Assembly: GCF_014851585.1 (NCBI RefSeq)
Contig: NZ_JACVAB010000001.1
Location: 682,001-746,000 of the forward strand
DNA: 64,000 nt
Direction of reading: 5' to 3'
From: Agrobacterium sp. AGB01
GTDB taxonomy: Bacteria; Pseudomonadota; Alphaproteobacteria; Rhizobiales; Rhizobiaceae
Part shown: in pieces, positions 8,723-16,229 of the stretch
How the letters are laid out: each line of letters opens with the position of its first letter
Numbering within the stretch: position 1 is the first letter of the stretch
Program-made: the position numbers and the translations under genes
Notes under the pieces: model-generated
What the model saw: the letters and a program-made list of their open reading frames with translations, nothing else
What the model was told of the DNA's origin: nothing
Databases searched by the model: none

Positions 8723-9967
8723 ATGGATTTGCGTGACACCGTTTTGCGCCAACTGAAGAACCGTCGGGAAGGCTTCAGTCTTGAGCAGCCATTTTACATC
8801 GACAAGGATTATTTCCAGCTTGATATGGAAACAATCTGGTACCGCGATTGGCTGTTTATCGGACATGATTGCGAAGCGCCGAAGGCTGGCAATTATTTCA
8901 CCGTTCAAATCGGAAATTATGCCGTGGTCATCGTGCGCGGCAAAGATGGTGTCATACGCGCTTTCCATAACTCCTGTCGCCACCGCGGTTCTCGGGTCTG
9001 CACCAGCCATAAGGGGCAGTCGGCACGTCTCGTCTGCCCATATCACCAATGGACCTATGATCTGGATGGCAAACTGCTGTTTGCCCGCCATATGGGCGAT
9101 GATTTCGACAAGAGCGAATTTGGCCTTAAGCCGGTCGCCTGCGAAAGTGTCGCCGGTTACATCTTCATCTGTCTTGCCGAAAACCCGCTTGATTTCTCGC
9201 TGGTGCGTGCGCAGGTCGAGGGCTACATCGCCCCGCATCGCATCGCCGATGCGAAGATCGCCCATGAAAGCACGATCATTGAGAAGGGCAATTGGAAGCT
9301 GGTGTGGGAAAACAACCGCGAATGTTACCACTGCGCGGCAAACCACCCGGAACTGTGCCGTACCTACCCGGAAAACCCGAGTGTAACAGGCACGGATGGC
9401 GGCGCTGATGATCCTGAAATTGGCGGACATTGGTCACGGTGCGAGGATGCAGGTCTTCCAAGCCGTTTCCAGATTGATCCGCGTGGACAGTTCCGTGTCG
9501 CTCGTATGCCGCTGATTGGCGATGCGGAAAGCTACACCATGTCTGGCAAGCGTGCGGTGCGACGCCAGCTCTCGGATGACGTCACGATCAGCCATATCGG
9601 CGCATTGCTGCTGTTCCACTATCCAACGACATGGAACCACTTCCTGGGCGATCACTCGATTTCCTTCCGCGTGTTACCCCTCGGGCCCGAGGAAACCATG
9701 GTCACTACCAAATGGCTGGTGCACAAGGATGCGGTTGAAGGGGTGGATTACAATATCGAGGAACTGACCCACGTCTGGAACGAGACCAATGATCAGGATC
9801 GCCAGATCGTGGAAGAAAATGCATTTGGTATTCGCTCACCTGCCTATGAGCCCGGACCCTACTCCATGGTTCATGAAGGCGGTGTCATGCAATTCGTCAA
9901 CTGGTATGCGGATTTCATGATTGATCGCCTGCAGGGTGACAAGGCAAAACTCGCAGTGGTTGCCTGA
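8723..9967 (+). CDS. Rieske-type aromatic-ring/betaine oxygenase, alpha subunit (GbcA/Stc2-like)
   Basis: A 414-residue oxygenase component. The Rieske [2Fe-2S] ligands are CRHRG (C-x-H) and CPYHQW (C-x2-H), 17 residues apart. The mononuclear iron site is in ENNRECYHCAANHPELC. Segments such as GFSLEQPFY, WLVHKDAVEGVDYN and GIRSPAYEPGPYS closely recall the stachydrine demethylase Stc2 of Sinorhizobium and glycine-betaine monooxygenase GbcA of Pseudomonas. It therefore probably N-demethylates a quaternary ammonium compound; which one is not decidable here. ATG at 8723 has AGGA eight bases upstream; ATG at 8708 is an alternative. The reductase gene follows after seven bases. Confidence 0.85.
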   Translation: MDLRDTVLRQLKNRREGFSLEQPFYIDKDYFQLDMETIWYRDWLFIGHDCEAPKAGNYFTVQIGNYAVVIVRGKDGVIRAFHNSCRHRGSRVCTSHKGQSARLVCPYHQWTYDLDGKLLFARHMGDDFDKSEFGLKPVACESVAGYIFICLAENPLDFSLVRAQVEGYIAPHRIADAKIAHESTIIEKGNWKLVWENNRECYHCAANHPELCRTYPENPSVTGTDGGADDPEIGGHWSRCEDAGLPSRFQIDPRGQFRVARMPLIGDAESYTMSGKRAVRRQLSDDVTISHIGALLLFHYPTTWNHFLGDHSISFRVLPLGPEETMVTTKWLVHKDAVEGVDYNIEELTHVWNETNDQDRQIVEENAFGIRSPAYEPGPYSMVHEGGVMQFVNWYADFMIDRLQGDKAKLAVVA

Positions 9968-9974
9968 CGTGAAC

Positions 9975-11048
9975 ATGGTGCTCTCTTATAAACATCTCGA
10001 CGAAATGAAGCCGTGGAGCGACAAGCTCCACCTTCTTGAATGCCTTTCCGTCACACCGGAAACTGCAGATGTGATGACGTTCCTGTTCCGCTCGGAAGAG
10101 CCGAACTGGTTTCGTTACATGCCGGGTCAATTTGTGACGCTGGAGCTTCCTGTCGGCAACGAGGTGCTGTTGCGCACCTACACACTGTCATCCAGCCCCT
10201 CGCGGCCCTTTGCATTGTCGGTGACGGTGAAGGCGCAGGCCAATAGTATCGGCACGCGCTGGATGTTTGATAACCTCAAACCGGGCATGAAGCTTCGGGC
10301 GCTGGGGCCATTTGGTGATTTTTCCTATGTGAAACACCCCGGCGACAAATATCTGTTCATCTCGGCGGGCTCCGGTATCACACCGATGATGTCGATGGTC
10401 CGCGACATGAGTGATCGCGCACCGCAAAGCGATATCGCCTTCCTAAACTGCTCTCGCTCGCCCTCCGATATCGTGTTCCGGCACGAGCTGGAATATCTGG
10501 CACGTTTTATGCCAAAACTGTCGCTCGGCTTCATCGTCGAAAATTGCGGGCGCACAGATCTCTGGTCTGGCCTTAAGGGCATGGTGGACAAAGCCAAGAT
10601 TGCTCTTCTTGCACCTGATTTCATGGATCGCACAGTGTTTTGTTGCGGGCCGGAACCGTTCATGACAGCGGTACGCTCGTTGCTGGAAGCCTCCGGTTTC
10701 GACATGAGCCGGTACCATCAGGAAAGTTTTGCTCCGGCCGCGCCGCCGCCTCTGGCTGAAATTATCGCAGGTGCAGATGGTGAGGTGCTGGCCACAGTCA
10801 CCTTCACGCTTGCCGGCAAAGAAGCCTTCTGCCAGCCGGGACAGACAATTCTGACCACCGCGCGTGCCGCTGGTGTTCGTATAGGGGCAGCGTGTGAATC
10901 CGGTATTTGCGGAACCTGCCGGGTGCTCAAACTTTCCGGTCAGGTCGATATGGCCCATAATGGAGGCATTCTCGATGAGGAGATCGAAGAAGGTTATATT
11001 CTTGCGTGCTGCTCACGACCGCTGGGTGATGTAAAAGTCGAGGTCTGA
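9975..11048 (+). CDS. Flavin reductase with C-terminal [2Fe-2S] ferredoxin domain (GbcB-like)
   Basis: A 357-residue electron-transfer partner for the preceding Rieske oxygenase. The N-terminal FAD domain has RTYTLSSSPS (about residue 65), the NAD(P) domain has SAGSGITPMMSMVRDM (about 126) and CCGPEPFMTAV (about 221), and a plant-type ferredoxin domain ends the protein with CESGICGTCRVLK and a fourth Cys in ILACCSRPLGD. It carries NAD(P)H electrons to the oxygenase. The gene starts seven bases after the oxygenase stop, so the two are surely one operon; GTG at 9969 is an alternative start. Confidence 0.85.
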   Translation: MVLSYKHLDEMKPWSDKLHLLECLSVTPETADVMTFLFRSEEPNWFRYMPGQFVTLELPVGNEVLLRTYTLSSSPSRPFALSVTVKAQANSIGTRWMFDNLKPGMKLRALGPFGDFSYVKHPGDKYLFISAGSGITPMMSMVRDMSDRAPQSDIAFLNCSRSPSDIVFRHELEYLARFMPKLSLGFIVENCGRTDLWSGLKGMVDKAKIALLAPDFMDRTVFCCGPEPFMTAVRSLLEASGFDMSRYHQESFAPAAPPPLAEIIAGADGEVLATVTFTLAGKEAFCQPGQTILTTARAAGVRIGAACESGICGTCRVLKLSGQVDMAHNGGILDEEIEEGYILACCSRPLGDVKVEV

Positions 11049-11089
11049 ATACAATCACCTGAATTTTACTTTGAGCACCGCGGTCGTGC

Positions 11090-11114
11090 GGAACAAAGTC
11101 CTATCAAACTCGTT
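11090..11114 (+). promoter_or_regulatory. EcfG-type general-stress promoter before the first BA14K-like gene
   Basis: GGAAC at 11090-11094 and CGTT at 11111-11114 are separated by exactly 16 bases. This matches the -35/-10 pattern of the alphaproteobacterial general stress sigma factor EcfG (GGAAC-N16-17-CGTT). The leader to the ATG at 11228 would be about 100 bases. Confidence 0.6.
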
Positions 11115-11227
11115 TCCTCTATAGTTGAATTTGAAGTTAGTGTACTCCCTGCGATCGTCGTCTGGTAAGTGCATGTCCTCAAAAAAACTTCGTTTCGTCA
11201 TTGACGATTTACTATGGAGGAATACCC

Positions 11228-11779
11228 ATGATGCGATTTCGTACGACAAGCGTTGCTACGGCAATCGTTATGTGCATGAGCAGCATTATTCCGGCTCAGG
11301 CATTCCAGATGCTACCGGTGCCGCACTCAGGCGCAAACCAGCCCCCGATAGTTCAGGTAAATGATAACTTTCAACGTCTCGGTCGTGATCGAAACGGCAA
11401 CATTGTAGATGTTCCGAGATATTTGCCAAGGCACGGTCGAGATGTTTCCCCCCGTGACCGTTGGGATGGACCACGCGTAAGAGACCGTGATCGCTGGGAT
11501 AGTCGGCCAAGCAGAGATCGTTATGGCTGGTACAATGGCCACCGCGGCTATTCTGATAGACGTCCAGGCTATCGCTATCACAATGGCTACTGGTTTCCTC
11601 TAGCCGCTTTTGCAGCGGGCGCCATTATCGGCGGTGCTGTACAGCAGGGCCAGCCATCTTATGGCAACAGCCACACAAGCTGGTGCGCCAACCGGTGGAG
11701 ATCCTACCGCGCTTACGACAACACTTATCAGCCCTACAACGGCCCACGGGCTCAGTGTGTATCGCCTTACGGCCGATAA
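11228..11779 (+). CDS. BA14K family surface/periplasmic protein (first copy)
   Basis: A 183-residue exported protein. The signal peptide runs to PAQA after a hydrophobic core ([15 protein letters not shown]). The central part is extremely rich in Arg, Asp, Gly and Tyr. A glycine-rich hydrophobic segment [16 protein letters not shown] precedes the C-terminal BA14K motif ([19 protein letters not shown]...RAQCVSPY) with its two Cys. The family is named after the Brucella 14-kDa immunoreactive, lectin-like protein. ATG at 11228 follows GGAGG by seven bases; an adjacent ATG at 11231 is equally possible. It is a paralogue of the next gene and has an EcfG-type promoter upstream. Confidence 0.85.
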   Translation: MMRFRTTSVATAIVMCMSSIIPAQAFQMLPVPHSGANQPPIVQVNDNFQRLGRDRNGNIVDVPRYLPRHGRDVSPRDRWDGPRVRDRDRWDSRPSRDRYGWYNGHRGYSDRRPGYRYHNGYWFPLAAFAAGAIIGGAVQQGQPSYGNSHTSWCANRWRSYRAYDNTYQPYNGPRAQCVSPYGR

Positions 11780-11790
11780 GAAACTCTTGT

Positions 11791-11821
11791 TAACCCGCGA
11801 TTCAATCGCGGGTTAATTTTT
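11791..11821 (+). terminator. Rho-independent terminator after first BA14K-like gene
   Basis: TAACCCGCGAT and ATCGCGGGTTA form a perfect 11-bp stem around a TCA loop, followed by AATTTTT. Confidence 0.9.
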
Positions 11822-11994
11822 GAAAAAAAGGGTTTTCCCGCAATTCCATTCGTTAATGCTGGGTTCATGCGAACTGAAATATGTTCGTACTATAAATTCC
11901 GGAATATACCTGCGTGGTGCAGATGTAGTTCGGTGGAACAAATAACGTTTATCGCTCTGCTGGTGCAGACTTGCCCAGAGTAGGGAGAAGTCAG

Positions 11995-12492
11995 ATGAGT
12001 AACTACCTCAAGAAAATTGCCGGTGCCGGTTTTGCTGCACTTGTTGCACTAACAGCGATCGCACCGGCGCAAGCCATGCCGCTGCCGGTGGTTCCAAGCC
12101 AGCCCAGCGTTAACCCCGACGTGGTCAATGTCCAATACTACCGCGACTATGATCGCGGCCCTCGTCGTGGTTATTACAACGGTTATCGCGGTTATCGCGA
12201 GCCGCGTCAGGGCTATCGTCACCATGACGGTTACTGGTTCCCGCTTGCTGCATTTGCGGCGGGTGCGGTGATTGGCGGCGCTATGGCTGCTCCGACGTAT
12301 AGACCGGCCCCGGTCTATCGTCCTGCGCCAGTCTATCGCCCGGAACCAGTTTATCGCCCGGTTCCTACGGGCAATATCAATCCGCGTCATTACGACTGGT
12401 GCTCGGCCCGTTACCGGTCTTATGATTCCTACAGCAATACGTTCCAGCCAAATTACGGCCTACGCCGTCAGTGCCTGTCGCCGTATTTCTGA
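11995..12492 (+). CDS. BA14K family surface/periplasmic protein (second copy)
   Basis: A 165-residue paralogue of the preceding protein. The signal peptide ends at PAQA (MSNYLKKIAGAGFAALVALTAIAPAQA, written here only as a span: residues 1-27). A Tyr/Arg-rich region follows, then [16 protein letters not shown], then a proline-rich tandem of four VYRPxP units (about residues 105-127) that the first copy lacks. The BA14K motif closes the protein (CSARYRSYDSYSNTFQP...CLSPYF). ATG at 11995 follows AGGGAGAAG closely. It has its own terminator, and I see no EcfG consensus before it, so the two copies may be controlled differently. Confidence 0.85.
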   Translation: MSNYLKKIAGAGFAALVALTAIAPAQAMPLPVVPSQPSVNPDVVNVQYYRDYDRGPRRGYYNGYRGYREPRQGYRHHDGYWFPLAAFAAGAVIGGAMAAPTYRPAPVYRPAPVYRPEPVYRPVPTGNINPRHYDWCSARYRSYDSYSNTFQPNYGLRRQCLSPYF

Positions 12493-12518
12493 TCTGTATC
12501 CTAGAAATGTCTATCAAG

Positions 12519-12553
12519 CTCCGTCCGGTTTCAAACCGGGCGGAGTTTTGTTT
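12519..12553 (+). terminator. Rho-independent terminator after second BA14K-like gene
   Basis: CTCCGTCCGGTTT pairs with AAACCGGGCGGAG (one mismatch) and is followed by TTTTGTTTT. Confidence 0.9.
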
Positions 12554-12694
12554 TGTGCTTGATGCATTGGCTCGACAGCCATTGGTGCTCCATGGGAATT
12601 CAATCTCATCAGCAAATTGACGTTTACGTAAAAATAAATTATTTCTGAAAACCAAACGTGAAAACGTGGTCTGTAAGGTCGTGGGAGGAATGCC

Positions 12695-13453
12695 GTGCAG
12701 GATAACCATATCGTGGTGGAAAAGTCTGAAGACGGATCAGGCGTTCTCGTCATTCGATTTAACCGGCCTGAGAAAAAAAATGCGATAACGCAGGCAATGT
12801 ATCGACGCATCGTGAAAACACTGAATTTCGCCAATGAAGACGAGGGCGTGCGGGTTGTTGTTTTTCTCGGCACGGAAGGCTGTTTCTCGGCCGGCAACGA
12901 CATGGCCGACTTCTTGACCTATGGCATGGGGCAGGTAACGGAACCGCCTGCCGGTTTTGAGTTTATCAAAGCGCTGGCGGAAGCGAAAAAGCCCTTGGTG
13001 TCCGGTGTTGATGGTTTGGCGATTGGCATCGGCACGACGCTACATCTGCATTGCGATATGACGGTCGCATCGTCACGCAGCCTGTTCAAAACGCCTTTCG
13101 TCGATCTGGCGCTGGTGCCAGAAGCCGCGTCCAGTCTGCTTGCACCACGCGTTATGGGTCACCAACGTGCTTTTGCGTTGCTGGTGGCAGGGGAGGGATT
13201 TTCGGCAAAACAGGCCTTGGAAGCGGGGCTGATCTGGAAAGTCACTGAGCCGGAAAACGTGGAATCGGAAACGCTGGAAATTGCCCGCAAACTTGCTGCC
13301 AAGCCACCACAGGCTCTGCGTATCGCGCGCGACTTGTTGCGCGGCAGCGAACAGGAAAAACTCCAACGGATGGATGAGGAATTTGCTCATTTCAGTTCTC
13401 GCCTGAAAAGTGCAGAAGCGCGGGCTGCCTTTGAGGCTTTCATGCGCCGTTAA
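12695..13453 (+). CDS. Enoyl-CoA hydratase/isomerase family protein
   Basis: A 252-residue crotonase-fold enzyme. The CoA and oxyanion-hole segments are GCFSAGNDMADFL (about residue 67) and GVDGLAIGIGTTLHLHCD (about 106), followed by KTPFVDLALVPEAASS. The Glu of the LVPEA segment is in the position of a catalytic acid. It presumably acts on an unsaturated acyl-CoA in fatty-acid breakdown, but the precise substrate cannot be told. It starts with GTG at 12695; GGAGGA lies five bases upstream and no better ATG exists in frame. It stands alone. Confidence 0.85.
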   Translation: MQDNHIVVEKSEDGSGVLVIRFNRPEKKNAITQAMYRRIVKTLNFANEDEGVRVVVFLGTEGCFSAGNDMADFLTYGMGQVTEPPAGFEFIKALAEAKKPLVSGVDGLAIGIGTTLHLHCDMTVASSRSLFKTPFVDLALVPEAASSLLAPRVMGHQRAFALLVAGEGFSAKQALEAGLIWKVTEPENVESETLEIARKLAAKPPQALRIARDLLRGSEQEKLQRMDEEFAHFSSRLKSAEARAAFEAFMRR

Positions 13454-13542
13454 TGCTGAAGGCTGTAAAAGAATGCCGCTGGCAACCAAACGCTTAAACG
13501 GCAGTTGAAGCCAGGATGATCGGTTATTCGGGAACCAATGTA

Positions 13543-13857
13543 ATGCGTAATATTGCCCTTGCCTGCATGGCGCTGCTGATCACCACAGCCGCCGAAAGCC
13601 GTGAGATGCCAGCCATGTCTGCTGCGCCAAACAGTGATGTTTTGCTGGCGCAGTCTCAGAACATGGATTTTAACTCTTCACAGTCACGCCCAGACCGTCA
13701 AAAAAACAACCGCGCACGTTTTGCCTGCGTGATCACGCCGCCAGAAAGCGCACGACGCTCGCAACCCTACGTCTGCCGTGTCGAAACCGGCCGGGCAGGC
13801 GGGCGCTGCCGTTGCCCAGGTATTGTCGGGAGCGGCAACCTTCAGCCAGTCTGGTAA
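13543..13857 (+). CDS. Small exported hypothetical protein
   Basis: About 104 residues. The N-terminus MRNIALACMALLITTAAES is a plausible signal peptide. The mature part is polar, with four Cys in its second half (FACVITP, PYVCRVETG, GRCRCPG) that could form disulfides in the periplasm. I recognise no family. The ORF opens earlier at 13516, but ATG at 13543 gives the proper signal-peptide start. It is followed by a shared terminator and the convergent RNA methyltransferase. Confidence 0.55.
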   Translation: MRNIALACMALLITTAAESREMPAMSAAPNSDVLLAQSQNMDFNSSQSRPDRQKNNRARFACVITPPESARRSQPYVCRVETGRAGGRCRCPGIVGSGNLQPVW

Positions 13858-13871
13858 AAAGAGATCTTTGG

Positions 13872-13902
13872 GGGTGAGCTTGCTGCGCTCACCCTATTTT
13901 TC
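13872..13902. terminator. Convergent terminator
   Basis: GGGTGAGC and GCTCACCC form a perfect 8-bp stem around a 7-base loop, followed on the plus strand by TATTTTTC. The right arm overlaps the stop of the minus-strand methyltransferase. Confidence 0.8.
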
Positions 13903-15144
13903 GAGCAGCGCCACCGCTTCCACATGGGGTGACCACAGGAACTGGTCCACAGGCACAACGCGCACGATGCGGTAGCCACCTTCTACCAGAATGGACAGAT
14001 CGCGCGCCAGCGTCAGCGGATTGCAGCTGACCGCAGCGATTTTTTTGATAGTGCTGCGTGCCAGCTCTTTCGATTGCGCTTCCGCACCGGCCCGTGGAGG
14101 GTCAAACACAACGGCGTCAAAGATCTTGAGCTCGCTTGTCATCAATGGCCGACGGAACAGGTCACGTTTTTCGGCTTTGACGGGTTTCAAACCCTGGGTT
14201 TTGCGGGCACCGGCATCCAGTGCCTTGATGGCCTTGTCATCGCCCTCAACCGCGAGAACCTGCGATTTTTCCGCCAAGCGTAATGAGAACGTGCCGCAAC
14301 CTGCAAACAGGTCGACCACACGTTTGGCCTTGCCAAAATGGCCAACCACGATGTCCGCCATCGCATTCTCAGCAGCAATGGTTGCCTGCGTGAAGTTGCC
14401 GGGCGGTGGATTAACCTCGGCCTTGCCAAATTTTAGCGCCGGTTTTTGCGGTTCGATGAGGATTTCACCATTCAACGAAACGCGAGCAATGCCTCTCATC
14501 GCCAAAACGGTCTGGGTCAGCACATGGCGCTGTTTGTCATTGACGGATTTTATGCCCTCGACCGCGACATCAAGACCCGACAGGCTTTCCAGCACCGTCA
14601 TGCGGAATGGTTCGGCACTCTGAACCATGGCTGTACCAATGGCCCGAAGATCGTTCAGTCGGCTGACAATGCCATCCGAAGTGACGGGACATTCGGCAAT
14701 ATCGACAATATGGTGACTACCTGCCTGGCTGAAACCGAGAAGCATGCTTTTTTCGGTTTTGCGCAGAGCAAAGACCGCGCGCCGACGCTGTTTGGGCTGA
14801 CAGGTCACCAGAGCATCCACTTCAGGTGCCAGGCCCTTGGCTTTCAGGGCAGAAACGACGAGATCGCGTTTGAATTCGTGATAGGCCTCATCACCCATGT
14901 GCTGTAGCGAGCAGCCGCCACAGGTGCCTCCCTGACCATCCGGTCCGAAGTGGCGACAGAGCGGTTCGCGTCGCTGCGCAGAGGCTTCCGAAATCGACAT
15001 GATCGTGCCTTGGTCCTTAACTCGCGCAATGGCGACGGTTTCGCCGGGCAGGCTGAACGGGACATAGACGGTGCCGTCGGGACAGTGTGCAATGCCGTCG
15101 CCCTGCGCGCCCATGCTCTGGATTTTCACCGTTTGCGTTGTCAT
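13894..15144 (-). CDS. Class I SAM-dependent RNA uracil-C5 methyltransferase (RlmD/TrmA-like)
   Basis: A 416-residue RNA methyltransferase. The N-terminal TRAM domain covers about residues 1-55. A probable [4Fe-4S] site lies in CRHFGPDGQGGTCGGCSLQH (about 63-82), as in RlmD. The SAM-binding motif is VDLFAGCGTFSLRLAE, followed by FDPPRAGAEAQ. The nucleophilic Cys is in VSCNPLTLARDL. The likely product is m5U in 23S rRNA (the RlmD role), though tRNA cannot be excluded. Its ATG overlaps the TGA of tlyA (ATGA, 15141-15144), so the two RNA methylases are translationally coupled. Confidence 0.88.
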   Translation of the reverse strand: MTTQTVKIQSMGAQGDGIAHCPDGTVYVPFSLPGETVAIARVKDQGTIMSISEASAQRREPLCRHFGPDGQGGTCGGCSLQHMGDEAYHEFKRDLVVSALKAKGLAPEVDALVTCQPKQRRRAVFALRKTEKSMLLGFSQAGSHHIVDIAECPVTSDGIVSRLNDLRAIGTAMVQSAEPFRMTVLESLSGLDVAVEGIKSVNDKQRHVLTQTVLAMRGIARVSLNGEILIEPQKPALKFGKAEVNPPPGNFTQATIAAENAMADIVVGHFGKAKRVVDLFAGCGTFSLRLAEKSQVLAVEGDDKAIKALDAGARKTQGLKPVKAEKRDLFRRPLMTSELKIFDAVVFDPPRAGAEAQSKELARSTIKKIAAVSCNPLTLARDLSILVEGGYRIVRVVPVDQFLWSPHVEAVALLEK

Positions 15145-15893
15145 GGCTTTTGGCCTCCGAGCAAAAATTCGATGTTTCCGTCTCCTCCGGCAATAGGCGA
15201 GGGAATGAGGCCAAGGCTTAGCCAGCCCATGTCCTCAACCAGCCATCGCTCAAGTTCGCGTGCAACATCAGGCGCGGTTTCTGGTGCCTTGAGCAGACCG
15301 GCTTTGCTGATGGCATCTCTGCCCGCTTCAAACTGTGGTTTGACTAGCAGCACTGCGTGGGCGCCAGCTTCGGCAAGCTCCAGCGCAGGCGCAAGTGCGA
15401 GCTTCAGCGAGATAAAGGAAACGTCCGAGACAATAAACGTCACCGGCCGGTCGAAAATATCTTCCGCTGTCAGGTAACGCGCATTGAGCCCTTCGATGTT
15501 GGTCACCGACGGGTTCTGTTCAATTCGGGCGTGCATCTGGCCATGGCCGACATCGATTGACGTCACGTGGGCTGCACCGCGCTCAAGAAGCACTTCGGTA
15601 AATCCGCCAGTCGACGCACCGACATCAAGGCATTCCTGGCCGCGCGGATCGAGTTTGAAATGGTCGAGTGCCGCCACAAGTTTCAGCGCTGCTCGCGAGA
15701 CATAGTCCTGCGCAGGGTCAGCGGTGCTGATGGCCACGTTGGCTGCAAACATCGCAGCTGGTTTGGTGACCACCTGCCCGTTGACGCTGACCGTGCCACG
15801 TTCAATGGCATCGCGCGCGCGCGAACGGCTGCTGAACAAACTAAGTGCCACCAGCAACTGGTCTAGGCGTTGTGTTTCTGTTGAGTGAGACAT
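15141..15893 (-). CDS. tlyA: TlyA family rRNA 2'-O-methyltransferase (hemolysin A-like)
   Basis: A 250-residue protein with an N-terminal S4 RNA-binding domain (RLDQLLVALSLFSSRSRARD, then GTVSVNGQ) and an FtsJ/RrmJ-like methyltransferase domain (DVGASTGGFTEVLL, VTSIDVGHGQM, FIVSDVSFISL, LLVKPQFEAGRDA). In mycobacteria TlyA methylates 16S and 23S rRNA riboses. The ORF is open back to 16091, but that extension is Arg-rich nonsense; ATG at 15893 (MSHSTETQ) is the natural start. In many rhizobia tlyA follows dxs directly; here a chemotaxis gene lies between them. Confidence 0.88.
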   Translation of the reverse strand: MSHSTETQRLDQLLVALSLFSSRSRARDAIERGTVSVNGQVVTKPAAMFAANVAISTADPAQDYVSRAALKLVAALDHFKLDPRGQECLDVGASTGGFTEVLLERGAAHVTSIDVGHGQMHARIEQNPSVTNIEGLNARYLTAEDIFDRPVTFIVSDVSFISLKLALAPALELAEAGAHAVLLVKPQFEAGRDAISKAGLLKAPETAPDVARELERWLVEDMGWLSLGLIPSPIAGGDGNIEFLLGGQKP

Positions 15894-16229
15894 GGGAAGT
15901 GTCAATGACTGCGGTCTGCCCTGAACGCAAGCCTTTTGTCGAGGTGAGCACTGATCTGACAACCATATGGCGGTGATGGGCATCATCTTTGCAACGCAAA
16001 TGGTTTGTTCTGACCTATAATTTTGCTGCACACGCGAAATCCGGGTGCTTTTGCGCGGCCGATTAAGTGATTTTAAACGCGCTATCTGCAAGGTGCGATT
16101 GGCTGGCTGCCTTTAATCCCGCCGATTTGCCATGAGGGCATTTTCTAAAAATCCATGTTGCGACACCGGGGTTCTTGAGCGTCGGGCATGGTGCTGTTGA
16201 TACATCAACTGTTCCGGAAAGAGCATTCA
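15894..16229. other. Divergent intergenic region tlyA / chemotaxis receptor
   Basis: 336 bases without a supportable gene. It must contain promoters for both flanking genes. I see no operator, hairpin with T-run or sigma-factor consensus I can name. The only clear signal is the GGAAAGAG ribosome-binding site (16216-16223) of the receptor. Confidence 0.4.

Noticed and set aside
11935-11949. EcfG promoter before the second BA14K-like gene
   Set aside because: GGAAC and CGTT are both present but only six bases apart, so the spacing excludes it.
12302-12366. CRISPR-like short tandem repeat
   Set aside because: It is the in-frame VYRPxP coding repeat of the second BA14K-like gene, with no spacers.
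15894-16091. N-terminal extension of tlyA
   Set aside because: The frame is open, but the residues are non-conserved in style, and the S4 domain starts right after ATG 15893.
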